A stretch of DNA of 64,000 nucleotides from Andrena cerasifolii (lineage: Eukaryota > Arthropoda > Insecta > Hymenoptera > Andrenidae). This document shows positions 1 to 12,349 of this stretch, piece after piece. The notes beneath the pieces are model-generated. The model saw only the letters and a list, made by a program, of their open reading frames with translations, did no database searches and was not told where the DNA came from. Position numbers and translations under genes: made by a program. The stretch covers positions 20,845,433-20,909,432 of the forward strand of contig NC_135120.1 of the NCBI RefSeq assembly GCF_050908995.1, in the 5' to 3' direction. The stretch's first letter is position 1. Every line of letters starts with the position of its first letter.

Positions 1-1
1 C

Positions 2-505
2 AGAGTGATCTCTTTCCACGACAGGAAAAGAATGACAGATTTTAAAAGGGAAGCACCGAAGTGAGAACCGAATCGCGGTTGCAGTATAAGTTTCAGGACT
101 CTCGAAGGAGCATGGCCGAAGCGTGGTCGTGAGAATTTGAGCGAAAGAAAAAGCGACCGCGGGATTTCTTTGCTGGCGCAAAGAGGCAGAGTGCTCGGAC
201 CAACCTTTATGTGGCATCTTCCAGAAGGGCGGTTCGGGGGTGGGCGAGCAAGGGTTAGCCACCCCCGCGCCCAACAGGGTCCTTGCCGCGTGCAGCGCCG
301 CCGCTGCCGCTTCCCGGCTCCGCACTGCCGCAGCGCTTGGCGGGTAATCCGAAGCGCTGTCACTTCCGCCGATGACGCCACCGCCTCCGCAGGGACGAAG
401 ATGCAGGTTCAGCCGACCGCTGCCGACCGTGCCGCCGCCTCCACCACCTCCTCCGTCACCGCCTCCTCCTCCGCCGCCGCCACCTCCGGCCACGCTAACA
501 CAGTG
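2..505 (-). CDS. Candidate internal or edge coding exon, Gly/Ala-rich protein, unidentified
   Basis: Reading the - strand from 505 down to the window edge gives about 168 codons with no stop. The frame starts directly after an acceptor-like TTTAATTTTCAG (506-517). It begins with a serine/valine stretch, then two polyglycine runs with one Asp between them, then an Asp/Ser patch (SDSASDYPPS) and an Ala-rich helical-looking stretch (EAAAAALHAARTLL) ending near 270. The other two - strand frames are closed within about 110 bases. Possible donors lie at about 254 (GTGGCT) or 198 (GTTGGT); neither is strong, so the 3' end of the exon is uncertain. Poly-Gly and poly-Ala tracts are common in insect transcription factors and RNA-binding proteins, but no domain is visible and I name no family. 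The opposite strand is open in the matching register (137-559), and its Arg/Cys-rich product looks like the antisense shadow. GC richness alone could keep this frame open. Confidence 0.33.
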
Positions 506-559
506 CTGAAAATTAAAGGTCAATCACCAGTCATCGACCACTTGCAAGTCTTGCGATAA

Positions 560-904
560 CTAACCTACCCTTCGCCTACCCTTCGAACACGAGGGAGGAA
601 ACTTTTTCTTTGGAATGGTTGAACAACGCTTGCACCGAGGAATCTTGTTTAGAATTTTATATGCTAATCGCTGATTAAATGCACGTATACGCAGCGAAGG
701 TGCATCCATCCAGTTAATAAAATAGAATTATACATGAACCACTGGAGAAACCGAGAATTGGATGAGGAGGAAGGAATTACAACCTCGCGGTGGTAATAAT
801 AGTAGGGAGTTGCAAAGAAACCGAGGCTAATGCGTAAGATTTGCAAACAAATTGTTGCTCCGCAATGGCTGCGTGTCGAGTTCTATCGAACAAAGGAGCT
901 TCTA
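560..904. other. Non-coding stretch
   Basis: No gene, RNA or repeat recognised between the candidate exon and the first TA-flanked transposon. Confidence 0.5.
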
Positions 905-1690
905 AAGTGAATGTCCCAATTTCTGCTAATTTCGTATTTTTCTTATTATTATAAGCGTCACGTTTGTACTATAGTTGCAACAAAATAATTTTAAATTATT
1001 TGAACATTTACGCGAGTGTTGCACGAGCTTGGGGCTAATCAAAGTGCAGCATGAGCAACGAAAAACTTTTAAAATGAGAGACTCATGATTTTTCGGCCGT
1101 GTTTTAGCTGGTTGTGCTAAGGAACAGCGTCACTATTGGTATTCGATAATTGGGCAGAAAATAGTTTTAAAGGTTTTTATTTAATAACAAAAACAGATAC
1201 CGTATCATGCTCTGGAAGTAGATTTTTTACTATTTTTAATTTTTTTAAGTAGAAAACAGGTGATCAGGTTTAGGGTCAAGTGAATCACCGTCATGTCCGC
1301 ATTTCTACTCCCCAAAATTTAAGTAACTTAACCTCACAATTCAATATATGCTGTAATCCCTATTTCTATTCGAAGGCATTTTATTTTTTGTTTATCATTA
1401 TTTTATGCTTTACTGTTGTGTTATAAAACATCTGCATAAGAGATGTAACTTATTTTAACCTGAAAAGGCAACATATTATATGAGCAGAAATACGGACATT
1501 TAGAGCATTATATTTAATTACAAATTACTAGAAGTTAAACGTCTTGAAATATCTTTCTTAAATAGTTTTCGACTGGTTGATTTATTATTAAAGAATTAAT
1601 CAATTACTCTACAAATTTTGATCACAAACAAATTTTTTATACCTTCTTTATGACGAGTAACCTCTTAAATGAGCAGAAATTGGGACACGT
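905..1690 (+). mobile_element. Non-autonomous TA-flanked DNA transposon, family 2, copy 1 (degraded, composite)
   Basis: The left end follows TA (903-904) and reads AAGTGAATGTCCCAATTTCT. The right end is an inverted GAGCAGAAATTGGGACA ending near 1688. The outer 100 bases on the left and 200 on the right match copies at about 17322 and 30652-30984. A second set of terminus-like sequence lies inside: AAGTGAATCACCGTCATGTC near 1277, and GAGCAGAAATACGGACATTT from about 1481. The copy may therefore be two elements nested or recombined. No open frame for a transposase is present. The class (Tc1/mariner-like) is inferred from the TA target only. Confidence 0.6.
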
Positions 1691-4600
1691 TAACCCTTAG
1701 TGCGACAGGGGATATCGAGTACAAAGGAGATCATTTTTATTCGCACGATTCCTCCGTTCCGAAGTAGGTACTCTATAACCTTGTGCTGCACGAAACGTTG
1801 TATATATTCCATTTTCATCATGGAGATATCTTTCCCGGAAAGGTCCAGGTGCTACTTGCATTTCGAAGGGCTGCGAGGAGCCGCCGACAAAGAGCACGAT
1901 TTCTCTTTCGGCGGCTGCTTTATCGTAAATAATATACATCCCGCAGCCTGCTCTTTCCGCGGGGCAAAAACAAACACCGCGACACGTGTACCAATGAATG
2001 CCGTTTTTCTGTCGGCGCGCCGCCATGTTGGTGAACGCTACGTCCTTCCCCCGGGTCTTTCGTTAAAACTTCATTCCGACCTCGGGCGCGCGGAGTTAAA
2101 CTCGCGCGTCACCGGCGCAAGTATTACGTGTCAAGTGGTCCGATGGTTTAAACTGCGGATGAAAAGAACCGCGTCCGAGCGATTTCTTTCGCTCGAGCTT
2201 GATTTCGAGGCTCGCCGATGCCGGGGGATTATTCCGCGAGTCGTTCGCGCGTGCACGCGTTAAATAAGCCGATTAAGAAGAGTTTCCAGCCGAGCATCGA
2301 AAGCCTGCGTGGATCCCTTTCGTCATCTGGTGAAAATCATTTCCTAACCGTCGCGACGCCTCCCGAACAATGGAAATTGTTGGCCAAGGAGCATCGCGGA
2401 GTGTCGTTGCAAAACGGCCGCACGCGCGATTTCTAACTCTCGCCGGGGCATGCATAAATTAATTAAAACCAGGATGTTGCATACTGATAACCGTGATGAT
2501 GTCTACCGTTGCACGCAATGCGACGGGAAGGTCGAGAAAGGTGAAGGTGTCGAGCCTGTCGACAGCGAGCATCCAGCGAAACGCAGCGAGAGGCAACACA
2601 GTAGCGATGAAGCTGTTAACGCGGCACACTCGTTCCGAAATTAATAATTCTTATCCTCGTAAATCGCCGGGATTAATAAATTTAGAAAACTCCACGGCGC
2701 GCGACAGGAAGCGTTGTACGCGCGTCGCCCAATAAATTCATCGAATATTACAATCGCGATACAGCGAACGCGCTTTTGAAGCGTTTGGTAAAGGAAGAAG
2801 CGAAAATTTCGCTCGGCCGACGGCCCCAGAGGATCGCGCATAAAGGCAGATCAATGTTTCCGGGCGAAGCGCGGAGCCGGCGTATCGGAATATAACTTTC
2901 GATATTGTTGCAGCCGATTTCATAAGCCACCGTTAAATCACGGAAACTCGATTGGTCCCAACCCCCGGGCGCTACACTCTTCTGCACGCTCTTTCGCGCG
3001 CCCTTCCACGCGTGCGGCACCCGCTTCAAAGAACATAATTCAGGGGATTATCGCGAGCGGCACGAAGCGAGGAGAGGGCTGGTAAATATTAGCACCACCA
3101 GGTCGGAACCTGGTTCGCCAAAAGCAAATTTCAAAGTGCACCAGAAAATAAATAACGCCGCGGCGAATAATAAACATCGCCGTGTCGGCGGTAAATTTTT
3201 TCCATTCTCTCGCTGGCCTTGATTACCTACCGGCCACGCATGAATTTATCCGCCCTGGTATTTAACGCGCGATCTTTATCGTTCGCTGCAAGATCGACGG
3301 AAGAACCAGCGAAGAAATTCGTTTCCTGCGGCAGCCTTTGGTAAGAAAATTGCGAAACGCTAATTTGCCAGCTTGTCGTACGTGCTTGCACCAACTGTCA
3401 ACCCCATGCAGTAGGAACACATTACTCCCGAATCTAACAGTCGCGGCTCTATATACACTGTACACAAGGTTGGACACAGGTTAAATGTTAAATCTCGTCA
3501 CAAAGTGTGGCGAACGGTTACAAACGCTTGCGAATTAATCAAAGCCGCGGAAGAGGCTACAAATTCCTGTTCTTCTATTTTTGTTTGGTTACTTTACTCC
3601 GTCGCTTTGGAAATTCTCTGTTTGACCGGCGCGCAAGAAATCTAAAAGTTCGGCCCTCGCGATCGAGTAAATGCACGTGGATCTTATTAACAGTTAAACG
3701 AATTTAAAGTATACCACCCTTGAGTGGCGCGGTCAGCATTTAATCTCGGGGGAGTCGAGTAGAATAGTTAAAAATATTTTTAATGCAAATTCGATGAAGC
3801 TCATTAAGTAGGTGATTATACAAATTTATTTAAAGAATAAAATTCAGTTTTCTTTTCTTCTTACAACGCTCCGTCTTTGGAGGTGCCAGGGCCACCGTGG
3901 TTATTAAATCTTGTCTAGCATCCTCCATTGACTTCCGCGCGTCCTAAATAGCATCCACGAAGAAACCTCGAGGGACCGAACGAAATGGACGGTTCGGATA
4001 TCGATGAGCGCGCATGATGGAACAAAAACGCCCGTCCCATTGAAAGGTAAGAAGAAGCTTCCACCAACGAGCGTGTAATTCAAACTCTCGCAGCTGAGGT
4101 ACCTACTTGCGGTTGGACTCGTGTTTACATCGGCAGTAATACAAGTATGCTCTTCGGCGATCGAGAATGCCTTTCTGAAGGCGGGTCGACGAGCGGCGGC
4201 GTTCACCTACGCGCGCATTCCACCGTCGATTTCGTTCGGCACAGTTAATCACGCCGCGGTTACGACGAGTGTTAATTATCATTCGGTCCGCTTCGTAGAT
4301 CATTAGCTCCTTTCATCCTCGGCCCGGGAACGCGGCGACCAAAGGGCCAGGGGGATCTATGGATCTATACACGATTCGAGTCGATCGAAATATGCAAGCT
4401 GTACCGCTGTCCACTGATTATGGGGTTTAGTATCCCGACGACCGAGCGGATCGCTTTGTGTCGCGCTAAAAAGGACAGCCACTTACTTTAACGTCGCTCC
4501 AATGGAAACGCCGCTCGCGTTGGGGAAGCAACGAACGTTTTCCATCCAACTTACTATTTCTCCCATGCCTTGCGGTTTTAAAAATGATACTTTACAGGAG

Positions 4601-7499
4601 TATTAATGCGAGCGTCGTGGGTTCCGAGCGAAGACAATGTTGAAACAGAATTTCAAGACCCACCCTTAAAATTCTTCAGTAAATTCACCCGGATACCTAA
4701 TCGATCTCTAGTAAGTCCAAGGGTAAAACACAGCTAGCAAAGAAAATCAATCGACACCGAAATAAATGCATTATTCCGCCAGTTAAGGGCTGAACCGCCC
4801 GCGGCGAGAATGACGGCAAGCTTAAGCCCCAGCGCAGAAATTAAACGAACCTGCGGGCGAGTTTACTAATACTCGGTTCCTTCGTTTCCCCGTGTCGAGC
4901 ACAGAAGAAGCCGCGACGCATTAAATTATTTAATATCGCCGAAGGAGGGTGTATCGCGTGGAAAAATTACGCGTCGCGACGCTGCGACGGAGAAAGGGAA
5001 ACGATCGTGACTGAAAACGACGGCCGTTGGGTAACGACATTCTTGACGCTCGATTTGCAAAAACGCTTGCTGGAAAAGTCTTGAGATTACTGTGGCCTCA
5101 TTAACGCGGCCGCATATAGAACGCGATAGACGCGGGTCGTTAAACACGCGATGGATTTTTGTGCAGTAACTCGATGCCTGAGAATTCCGTGCTAGGGGAA
5201 TAAGATAAATAAAGGTACGTATTGCTGTATTCTCTGTTTAAGAGGGTGGTTTTGCTGTTGCTTCGTTTAAGTCTGTGGCCGTCGGATCTGTGGATCGTCA
5301 AGGAAATTGGAGGAACGAGCCCTGTGCGAATAATTTAGTCCAAAGGGACCATTCCTATTGCAAATAGAATCCCAAGTAACTTGAAGAGAAACGGTAAGGT
5401 TAACTGCTTCTATTCGTCGCTACTTTTTATCTGATTTACACGGCACCACACTTCTTTCCACCCTTAATCCGACGCGTCCCTTTATTCCAAAGACTCGAAC
5501 GCGCTACGCATACTCCACGCGCGGATTCTCGCAATAAACGTTTGTCAAGCACACTCCATCAACGCCCAAACGTGCTCAACGCACGCACCGTGCCGAATCA
5601 ACCAACGGCTCGCAGCATCCAGAAGGTTAATTTCTGTTCCTCTGTAATCCACTAACAAGAAGGTCGAAAAGGGTGCCCGGAATTAGTAAATAATTTGGAT
5701 CGGCGAAATCTCCTACGAGAGCACCCGGTTGTCTCTTCGCCCTCGAGCGCTTCAAGTACAACAAAGGGCTTTCCGTGAAATCTCCGAGGTACGCGGAAGG
5801 CTTTCTTTGTCGAGCACTCGAGCGACGAGGGGACATCTGTTATTTTCCGAGATTGTATCACTTTCAATGAGCCGCGATGCTTCTCCTTTTTTTTTCTCTT
5901 CCCTCCCTCGACCACGCGCAAAAATAATAAAGGCGGACAGGTGTTCCGCGACGTGTTCCCCGCGATCCCTAATTCGAGCGTCGACGGGGGATGAATTATT
6001 CATAAAGGCAAAAATTTGTTTCGTTCGGTCGGAAATATGCGCGCACGCGGGACGTTCCGAAATGTTGAAAGTATAATGAGCCGAAAATAGCTACGGACGG
6101 GAACGCTCAATTAGTGCGAAATAGCGAGGGTCGCGACGAATAGTTCAACCTGAAGACAACGTCTGTCTGAAATCGATCTACGAGCGCCGCTTCTCGAAAG
6201 ACGGTAACGAAAGGGAGCGAACGCTGTTTACAGGTTACGAGCGAAGTGCAGAGTCTCGCCTTCGCGGCTGTTAACAGGCAACATTATTCGCACAGGCGCT
6301 AATTAGATTCTCTAACTCGATGTTTACGGATAAATTCTTCCAAGTGTCTCGCCTCGACTACGTTACTATTTAATGGGGCACAATTGTGTTACGCTCGTTT
6401 ACCGCGATATCATCTCTAATAGTTTACAGATTCATTGCATGATATCCTCACAGAATTCTACTGTAACGTATGGCGAACGAACCTGTCTACAACTTTCGGG
6501 AACATCGAATAAGAACATTTTCGCACCTAAAATTCGATGGCAATTCTCAGTGCTGTCGGCTCTTGCGACTTCTACGGTACTCCTGTTATTACATCCCGTT
6601 GTACACCGCGAATAACCATCTACACGCTGCACGGCGGTAATTGGGATGCCCGGTGGATTTCGCTGGCAAATAACAAATGCATCCCGAGCCGTGTCATTTA
6701 ATCACGCCCCTCCACACGAGACAAATCCGATGCAATTCACTTTCAGTTGACAGCGTTTTTTCCGCGATCACAATGAGGTACCGGGGTGTTAACAGCGTCA
6801 TTGTGGCACGCGCAATTTGTGGACTAAGCGTCACGCTGCCGTGCTCTTTCGAGTTATTACGCCTATCCGGGGTGGTTTATTAGTTTTCCGCCGACGGCGG
6901 ACGGAATTCGCAGGGTAGAATTCTTTCCAAGTCGATTCGGAACGAGCAATGGGTTGATTCCGTGAAACGCGGAGTCGTTTAATTTCTCAATGAAACTGAT
7001 ACGAATCGAATTCTGCCGAGACACTTTGTTGCTCGCGGAAGAGCGATTGCAGTTTGCTAGTTACAGTTTATACAGCTATTATTATTCTATAGCTACGTTA
7101 CCAATAGCTGCCAATTACTACTATCGCTTCCCACTGCGCAAAAAGCTATTTACGTAATGGGACGTAGGACGGATACACACTAAACGCGTCACCGCGACTA
7201 AATAAGGCAAGAAGTATGCAAAATAGAGCTTGCATGCGTTATCAACCATTCCAGTACACAATTCGTTAGTCACCCTCGCGTGACCGTGTTTGTACAAAAT
7301 TCGTGGCAAGAAGAGAGCTTAACAAACTCCGGCGCTGCTGGCCAATCCAATTCGCGGATGTCTCAACGAAGAGCACTGTGACAACCGTTTACCTCCTGCG
7401 TCTATACTTTCCAACATCTCGAGGCCCGGTGGCTGGATTGAAATTGAAAGGAACGTACCGTGTCGAGAATGGCCGTGGTCAGGCCGGATCCAGTCACCA
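1691..7499. other. CpG-rich non-coding sequence
   Basis: Unique-looking CpG-rich sequence with short open frames on both strands and none that resembles a protein. A TTAACCCTTAGTGCGACAG sequence at 1690-1708 resembles the end of a TTAA-type element, but no partner end was found. Nothing else recognised. Confidence 0.45.
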
Positions 7500-7519
7500 G
7501 CTAAAAGCACAATCCGCAG

Positions 7520-8782
7520 CTACGTGTCCCCGCGGGACGTTCACAGCACTTTCCGTACGCAGCTCGGTCGGCGATGCCACTCTCGGGGCCTCTCGGTTCG
7601 GCTTCGCAGGCGAGACAGGGCCGCCGCGCCGTCGCGTGTCTCCGACGAAAAACCGGGCTCACTGATCACTGAGAATTGCACAGTTCAACGGGCGGGCCCG
7701 AGAACGGAATCCACACTGCGGAATCGGCACAGGCGACGTGACGCGACGTGGCGCGGCGCGACGCGACGCACCACGGTCCCCCGGGTGATGCTGACCCGGT
7801 CAGCGGTTACGCTGCAGCGTAGCGTTGCAAGTCAAACGGAACGGCTCCGCGGGTTCCTCGACTCTTTAACTCTCTCTCTGCCGTCGAGCGGTTATTTTCG
7901 GGCCGGTGGTCCGCGTTGTCCGGCGCGATCGCTTGGTCGTGGGGCCCGCGTCGGCGAGCTGACCAAGGAGACGAGGACAGGAGAAATTTCGACGCGATCG
8001 TCGGTGAAGAGGAAAGAAACACGTGCGACTGGAAAACAGGGGTGCAGTGACGCGTCACTGCTGCGGTGCGCGGCGCCCGATTGACCACCAGAGTCTGCCT
8101 TCCTTCATGCGAAGATCCCTGCCGCACGATTTCGTCACCCCCACCCCTTGCCAGCGTCCCTCGCGCCTTCTTCCTCTAACTGGGGCCGCTCTCTTTCTCT
8201 CTCTCTCTCTCACTCTCTCTCTCTCTCGCGCGCGCTCTCTCTGTCGCTCGCTCTCGCTCCCTCTCGGTCCCACTCGCTCGCCGCTAGCCGAGCGAGCTTC
8301 CCTCGCTGCCGGGGCAAAGTCGTCGGACGACGGGAGCCAGGCTCGACGGGAGAGCGTCCTGTTTCGGCGTACTTAGCGTGCCTCTGGGTGGAGCCACGGC
8401 ACGTTGGCATGGTCCCTTCGCTTTGTCGTTCCGCCGACACCATGCGAGCCTGCCGGCCCCGACGGGACGGCAGAGGGGAAAGCGGAGCCCCGATCGTCGC
8501 GGCGCAGCGGCGTCCGCGCCGCGCGGCGTCTCGACGACGAGGACGCTCGGCCGATGGGCGGTGCCTGCTGGAGGCGGTGCTGCTCGTCGTTGGACCGAGC
8601 CGCGGGACGCCATTGTTCTGGCGGCGCGACGCGGCGAGCCCGAACGGCGCGCGACGCACGCCGACGCCCGGCGTCGCGACGCCACTCTCGCACGCAACGC
8701 CGTCGCGGCCGTCGTCCTCATCCGCCTGCCTCTTTTCTCTGCCTCCGTGTTCGGCCGGCCGCTCGAATTTCTGCGCCAAGAG
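7520..8782 (+). promoter_or_regulatory. CpG-rich block ending in a strong splice donor: possible promoter and non-coding first exon
   Basis: The block is dense in CG and GC-rich words and contains a CT/CG microsatellite. It ends at CCAAGAG followed by GTAAGT (8783-8788), which fits the insect 5' splice consensus at nearly every position. Just downstream the sequence changes to GT/CG-rich repeats typical of an intron start. Several ATG-initiated frames run through the block, but their products are Arg/Ser/Pro-rich and resemble translated low-complexity DNA. I therefore read the block as promoter plus 5' untranslated exon, not coding. No TATA box or clear initiator was found, and the downstream coding exons of such a gene were not identified in the window. 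Confidence 0.3.
8188..8283 (+). repeat. CT/CG microsatellite
   Basis: Interrupted (CT)n run followed by CGCGCG and a (CTCG)-type run. It lies inside the CpG-rich block. Confidence 0.85.
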
Positions 8783-8921
8783 GTAAGTCGACGATCACGT
8801 ATGCGCGTGTGTGGGACAGTGCGTCGCGTGCACGTGTGTGTACTCGCGCGTATTCGTGCGTGTGTGCGCCAGAAGAATCTCGTACGGACGCGTGTGTCGC
8901 GCAACTCTCGCTTCACAACGC

Positions 8922-8985
8922 TATCTCTCTCTCTCTCTCTCTCACTCTCTCTCGCTCTCTGTCGCTCGCTCGCTCGCTCGCTGTC
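8922..8985 (+). repeat. CT and CTCG microsatellite
   Basis: A (CT)n run passes into (CGCT)n, about 140 bp beyond the splice donor at 8783. Its pattern resembles the array at 8188-8283. Confidence 0.85.
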
Positions 8986-9010
8986 CGTTTTCACCCATCT
9001 CTCTCACTGA

Positions 9011-11220
9011 TTCCAACCCCCTCGCCACCCATTGTTTTCTGCGCGTTTTTTCCTCCGCGTCCCGCTCTCTTGTGCTACGCGAACACGCGTGGATTAGGAG
9101 TCGAACGTGAGCAAGGGATGAGCGTGTAAAATGGAGCAGATAGGAGGAGCAGAGATGCGAGGGGTGAAACGAAGATTGCCGTTGCAGCGTGTATGCTAAT
9201 GTAGAAGCCTCGGTAGCAGGGAGATGGTACTCTTTCTTAATCTTCTCGCGCTGTCGCGTCTTCCTAAGAGTTTCTGCGATTCCTCGCGGAAGGGTTGTCC
9301 GATGTGTAAAAGAACCCAAGTAGATGCAGGGACTCGTGGATCAGTTTACAGTGTTCTACTCGATTACCAAGACGGCTGCGTCTCGCCAAGGAACGCGGCG
9401 AGTGTGTCAGTAGCGCACGAAAATATGTCTACCAGCCTCTTTTCACGTTTAATGAAAGTAACCTCACCACTGAAGCGTACAATCTAAATATTACGTTACT
9501 GACGATCGTTAAGAGGACCCGGGATAAAGAGCACGCTCGACGTTAATGGTCTGAAGCTCCTTGGAAGCGATCGTATCGCGAAGTCGACATCCTTTTATCC
9601 GTCGTCGCGCGAAACAGGTGGCAGCAATTACCCTCCAATTACTTGTGCGTTTAATTCCCTTTCGACGGGGCCGTCCGAGCGCTAATTCCAGGACCGAGCG
9701 TTCGCGTCGAAATAAAAACGGGAGAAGAGGATCGTTATTAACGACAGCTACGGAGCGCCGATACGAATCATAATAATGGATCGCGGCGAGAGCTCGCTCG
9801 CCTATAAATTTCCGCGACCGTTTTTCCGGCTCCGCGGAGAAAAAAATCAGCCAAAGCCGTTCGGGTTAATTATTTTCGCGCGCTCGAGGCGGCGGTACGT
9901 GGCTCGATTTTTCCCTGCCAATCGTCCCGCTGCCGCGGTATTCCCGCGGTAATGAGCACGCGCGCTGCATACCCGATATAATATTAATTACCGTGTATAA
10001 TGAACAGTTTTTTCCTTCCCCTCTCCGACTGTTAATCATATTGAATATTTATAATTGTTTACCGCGCGCGTTCCAGGCCGCGGGCCAATTCAAGCACTAA
10101 TAAACTTGCGGCCCAGTAAAAAGAGTGGAATGCACAACGTGCGTGTACGTTGCTCCCCCGAGCTTTTTCCCACGGATTACGCGGGTTATTCGGCGCGTCG
10201 ATCCATTTCTGCGTTGCAGTTTCGTTTAAGCTGCAGGAGAAGATGCACCGCTTCGAGTAGGCAGGTAATTAAAAGATCACGTCCACTTGTGAATCCTCCA
10301 ATTCCAAAGAAACGGCGGAGCGTTGCGCGCCACGCTGCCGACGCACTCCCGGTTCGAACGAAGAGCAACCAGGTTCCTTTCCCCTCAAACGCCTCGCGCT
10401 TAGTTAGAACACCAGCAACTGGCGCTGCCTTGGTTTCGGTACGCGCGATTGGTCACGCGACACCCGAACTTCGCGTGGAGAGAAGAGCCCCGAAGACAGG
10501 GCCGCCCAAGGACGCGCCGATCCTCGCTGCCGACACTAAATACGCGTACTCGAGCGTGTGTGCAATTAATCGCCGATCCGTAGGTAATTGGTGGCGAGGC
10601 AAGGGAATCGATGAGTCCCTCGGAGCAGCGACGCGCGCACAGTCCATTCAACGAAAGTTCCGTCACACCGAGACATCCGGTGGAAAGTTTTTCGCCGATG
10701 GTTACGGTCGAGGGCGAATCAACGCAACCAGCCTGATCCGCAAGATCCACTGCCCTGTGTCGCACGCATCGGGCGCCCAAGGATCGCGATCTCGATGTCC
10801 GGCGCGTTTAATCGAAACTGATCGCGGAGAGTTTACCTGGCCCGTGAACCGATCGAGTTTCAGCTTCGCTGCGGACGCTCGCCGAAAGCTTACTTTCACC
10901 TTGCAGTTAGTCTCTTCGGGGTGGATTTTCCTGGCGATGGGACGATGATCTAGATAACTACTTAGATTAGAATATAACGGGTAATGGCGAATAGATATAC
11001 CTGCGTAATTACACCCGGACGTTTGAGCGACACTTCTCATTTATTTCGGTCGCTGATCCCGTAACCGAGCGTTCGCTTTGCGCGTTAATTTCTCACCGGA
11101 ACGCCTCGCGACCGTAACTGGGACGCGAGATCGATGGAAGGAGATTCACGAAACTTCCGCGTGCTTATCCTTTCTGGGGAGTTCGAAATGTGGAAAGTGT
11201 CGCGTAGATGGGGTAAGTCC
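9011..11220. other. Non-coding stretch with a long spurious open frame
   Basis: No recognisable gene. A 297-codon open frame (10055-10948, +) is Arg/Ser/Pro-rich, has comparable open frames on the opposite strand and shows no domain or motif, so I do not call it a gene. Confidence 0.45.
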
Positions 11221-11224
11221 GGGT

Positions 11225-12345
11225 GAGATGGTCATATTTTCGAGACTCCTACAGCCAACCTATTTGAAATAAAGCAACGAAAATGATGTAGAAGAAAACT
11301 TCAATACTTTGTCTACATATCCGTTAATATCAATAAAGGAAAAATTATTATTTAATACACAAATTTCACAAATGAAAAGTGTCATTGCCCATCTCTCCCT
11401 TAATGTCCGGGAGAGATAGGCGTATATACCTTTCAGGCTAACAAGTTGTGGATCTTATCTAGTTATCACAGATCCTTTCTAGTTTTCGTCCACTTTTGTT
11501 TCTGCCCGCTTGAATATTCAGGTATTTTTCGATTTTGTGTTATAACTCGCCGACTGTAAGACATAGAAAAAAAGTTTCAAGACAAAAGTTACTTCTTTTT
11601 TATTAGATCTATCATTTATTAAAAAAATTTTTGACAATTCACAAGTTATAACACAAAATTGGAAAATAACCGAATTTTAGGGGGGTCAATTACACCCCCT
11701 TAGAGTGAATTTGGGTAACGAACAAAAATTGCGTTGTAATTAAGAGAAAATTTCTTACATAATCATGAAAATTTCAGAATTTTTTTAATTTCCGAGTTCG
11801 GGATGTTCCCTTGTTAGCCAATCTTCTTTTTTTCGTTTCAAAATAATTTTCTCCGCATCCTCTGCAATTATTAATGTCAAAGGTAGACTCTTGAACGGAA
11901 TCACATTTATTGCCAAATTTTATTTTCTTAGAGGACTTTTGTTGTTTTTACTTAAAATAACGACTAAATAAACGTTGTAAAGTCATACAAAAAAAGAATT
12001 ATGTAATTCAACCTATAACCTATACTATAGATTATACACTATAGTTTATTTATTCGTTATTTTAAGTAAAATAGCTTAAGGTGACAGTAATTGGTTAGGT
12101 GTCAGTAATTGTGTCCTTTACCCTAAATAACACAAACAAGCTGACCAAAATATAGATCAAACATTTTGAAGCACTAGTTTAATTTCCACAGTGGATTTTC
12201 AAACCTTAAAAAACGTTCTATTCCAACAGTTTTAACTAAGAATGTTGCTTGTCTATAACACTTTGTACCCACGTGGACGCAGCGCCATCTGGCGTTTCCT
12301 TCTAAAAAATACTGTCACTGCCCATCTCTCCCGTATGACCATCTC
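11225..12345. repeat. Composite repeat with short inverted ends and internal inverted repeats
   Basis: GAGATGGTCATA at 11225-11236 is matched in inverse orientation by TATGACCATCTC at 12334-12345. A second shared word, TGTCAYTGCCCATCTCTCCC, lies in direct orientation at about 11379-11398 and 12313-12332. Inside, a TTTTGTGTTATAACT core near 11530-11555 pairs with AGTTATAACACAAAA near 11642-11660. The inverted TA-flanked palindrome at 11946-12123 is inserted in it. I cannot tell whether the whole is one element or several. Confidence 0.45.
11946..12123 (-). mobile_element. Truncated inverted copy of the 230-bp TA-flanked palindromic MITE (family 3)
   Basis: Matches the reverse complement of 34826-35055, including the centre (AACGTTGTAAAGTCATAC) and the terminus GTGTCCTTTACCC before TA (12124-12125). 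About 55 bases of the other terminus are missing. Confidence 0.75.
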
Positions 12346-12349
12346 ATTA

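Noticed and set aside
8404..9129. 241-codon open frame through the CT microsatellite region
   Set aside because: It runs straight through a strong splice donor (8783) and translates microsatellite DNA into Ser/Leu/Arg runs.
10055..10948. 297-codon open frame, the longest on the + strand
   Set aside because: Arg/Ser/Pro-rich product without domains, open frames on the opposite strand over the same bases, and no splice or polyadenylation context. Best explained by CpG-rich composition.
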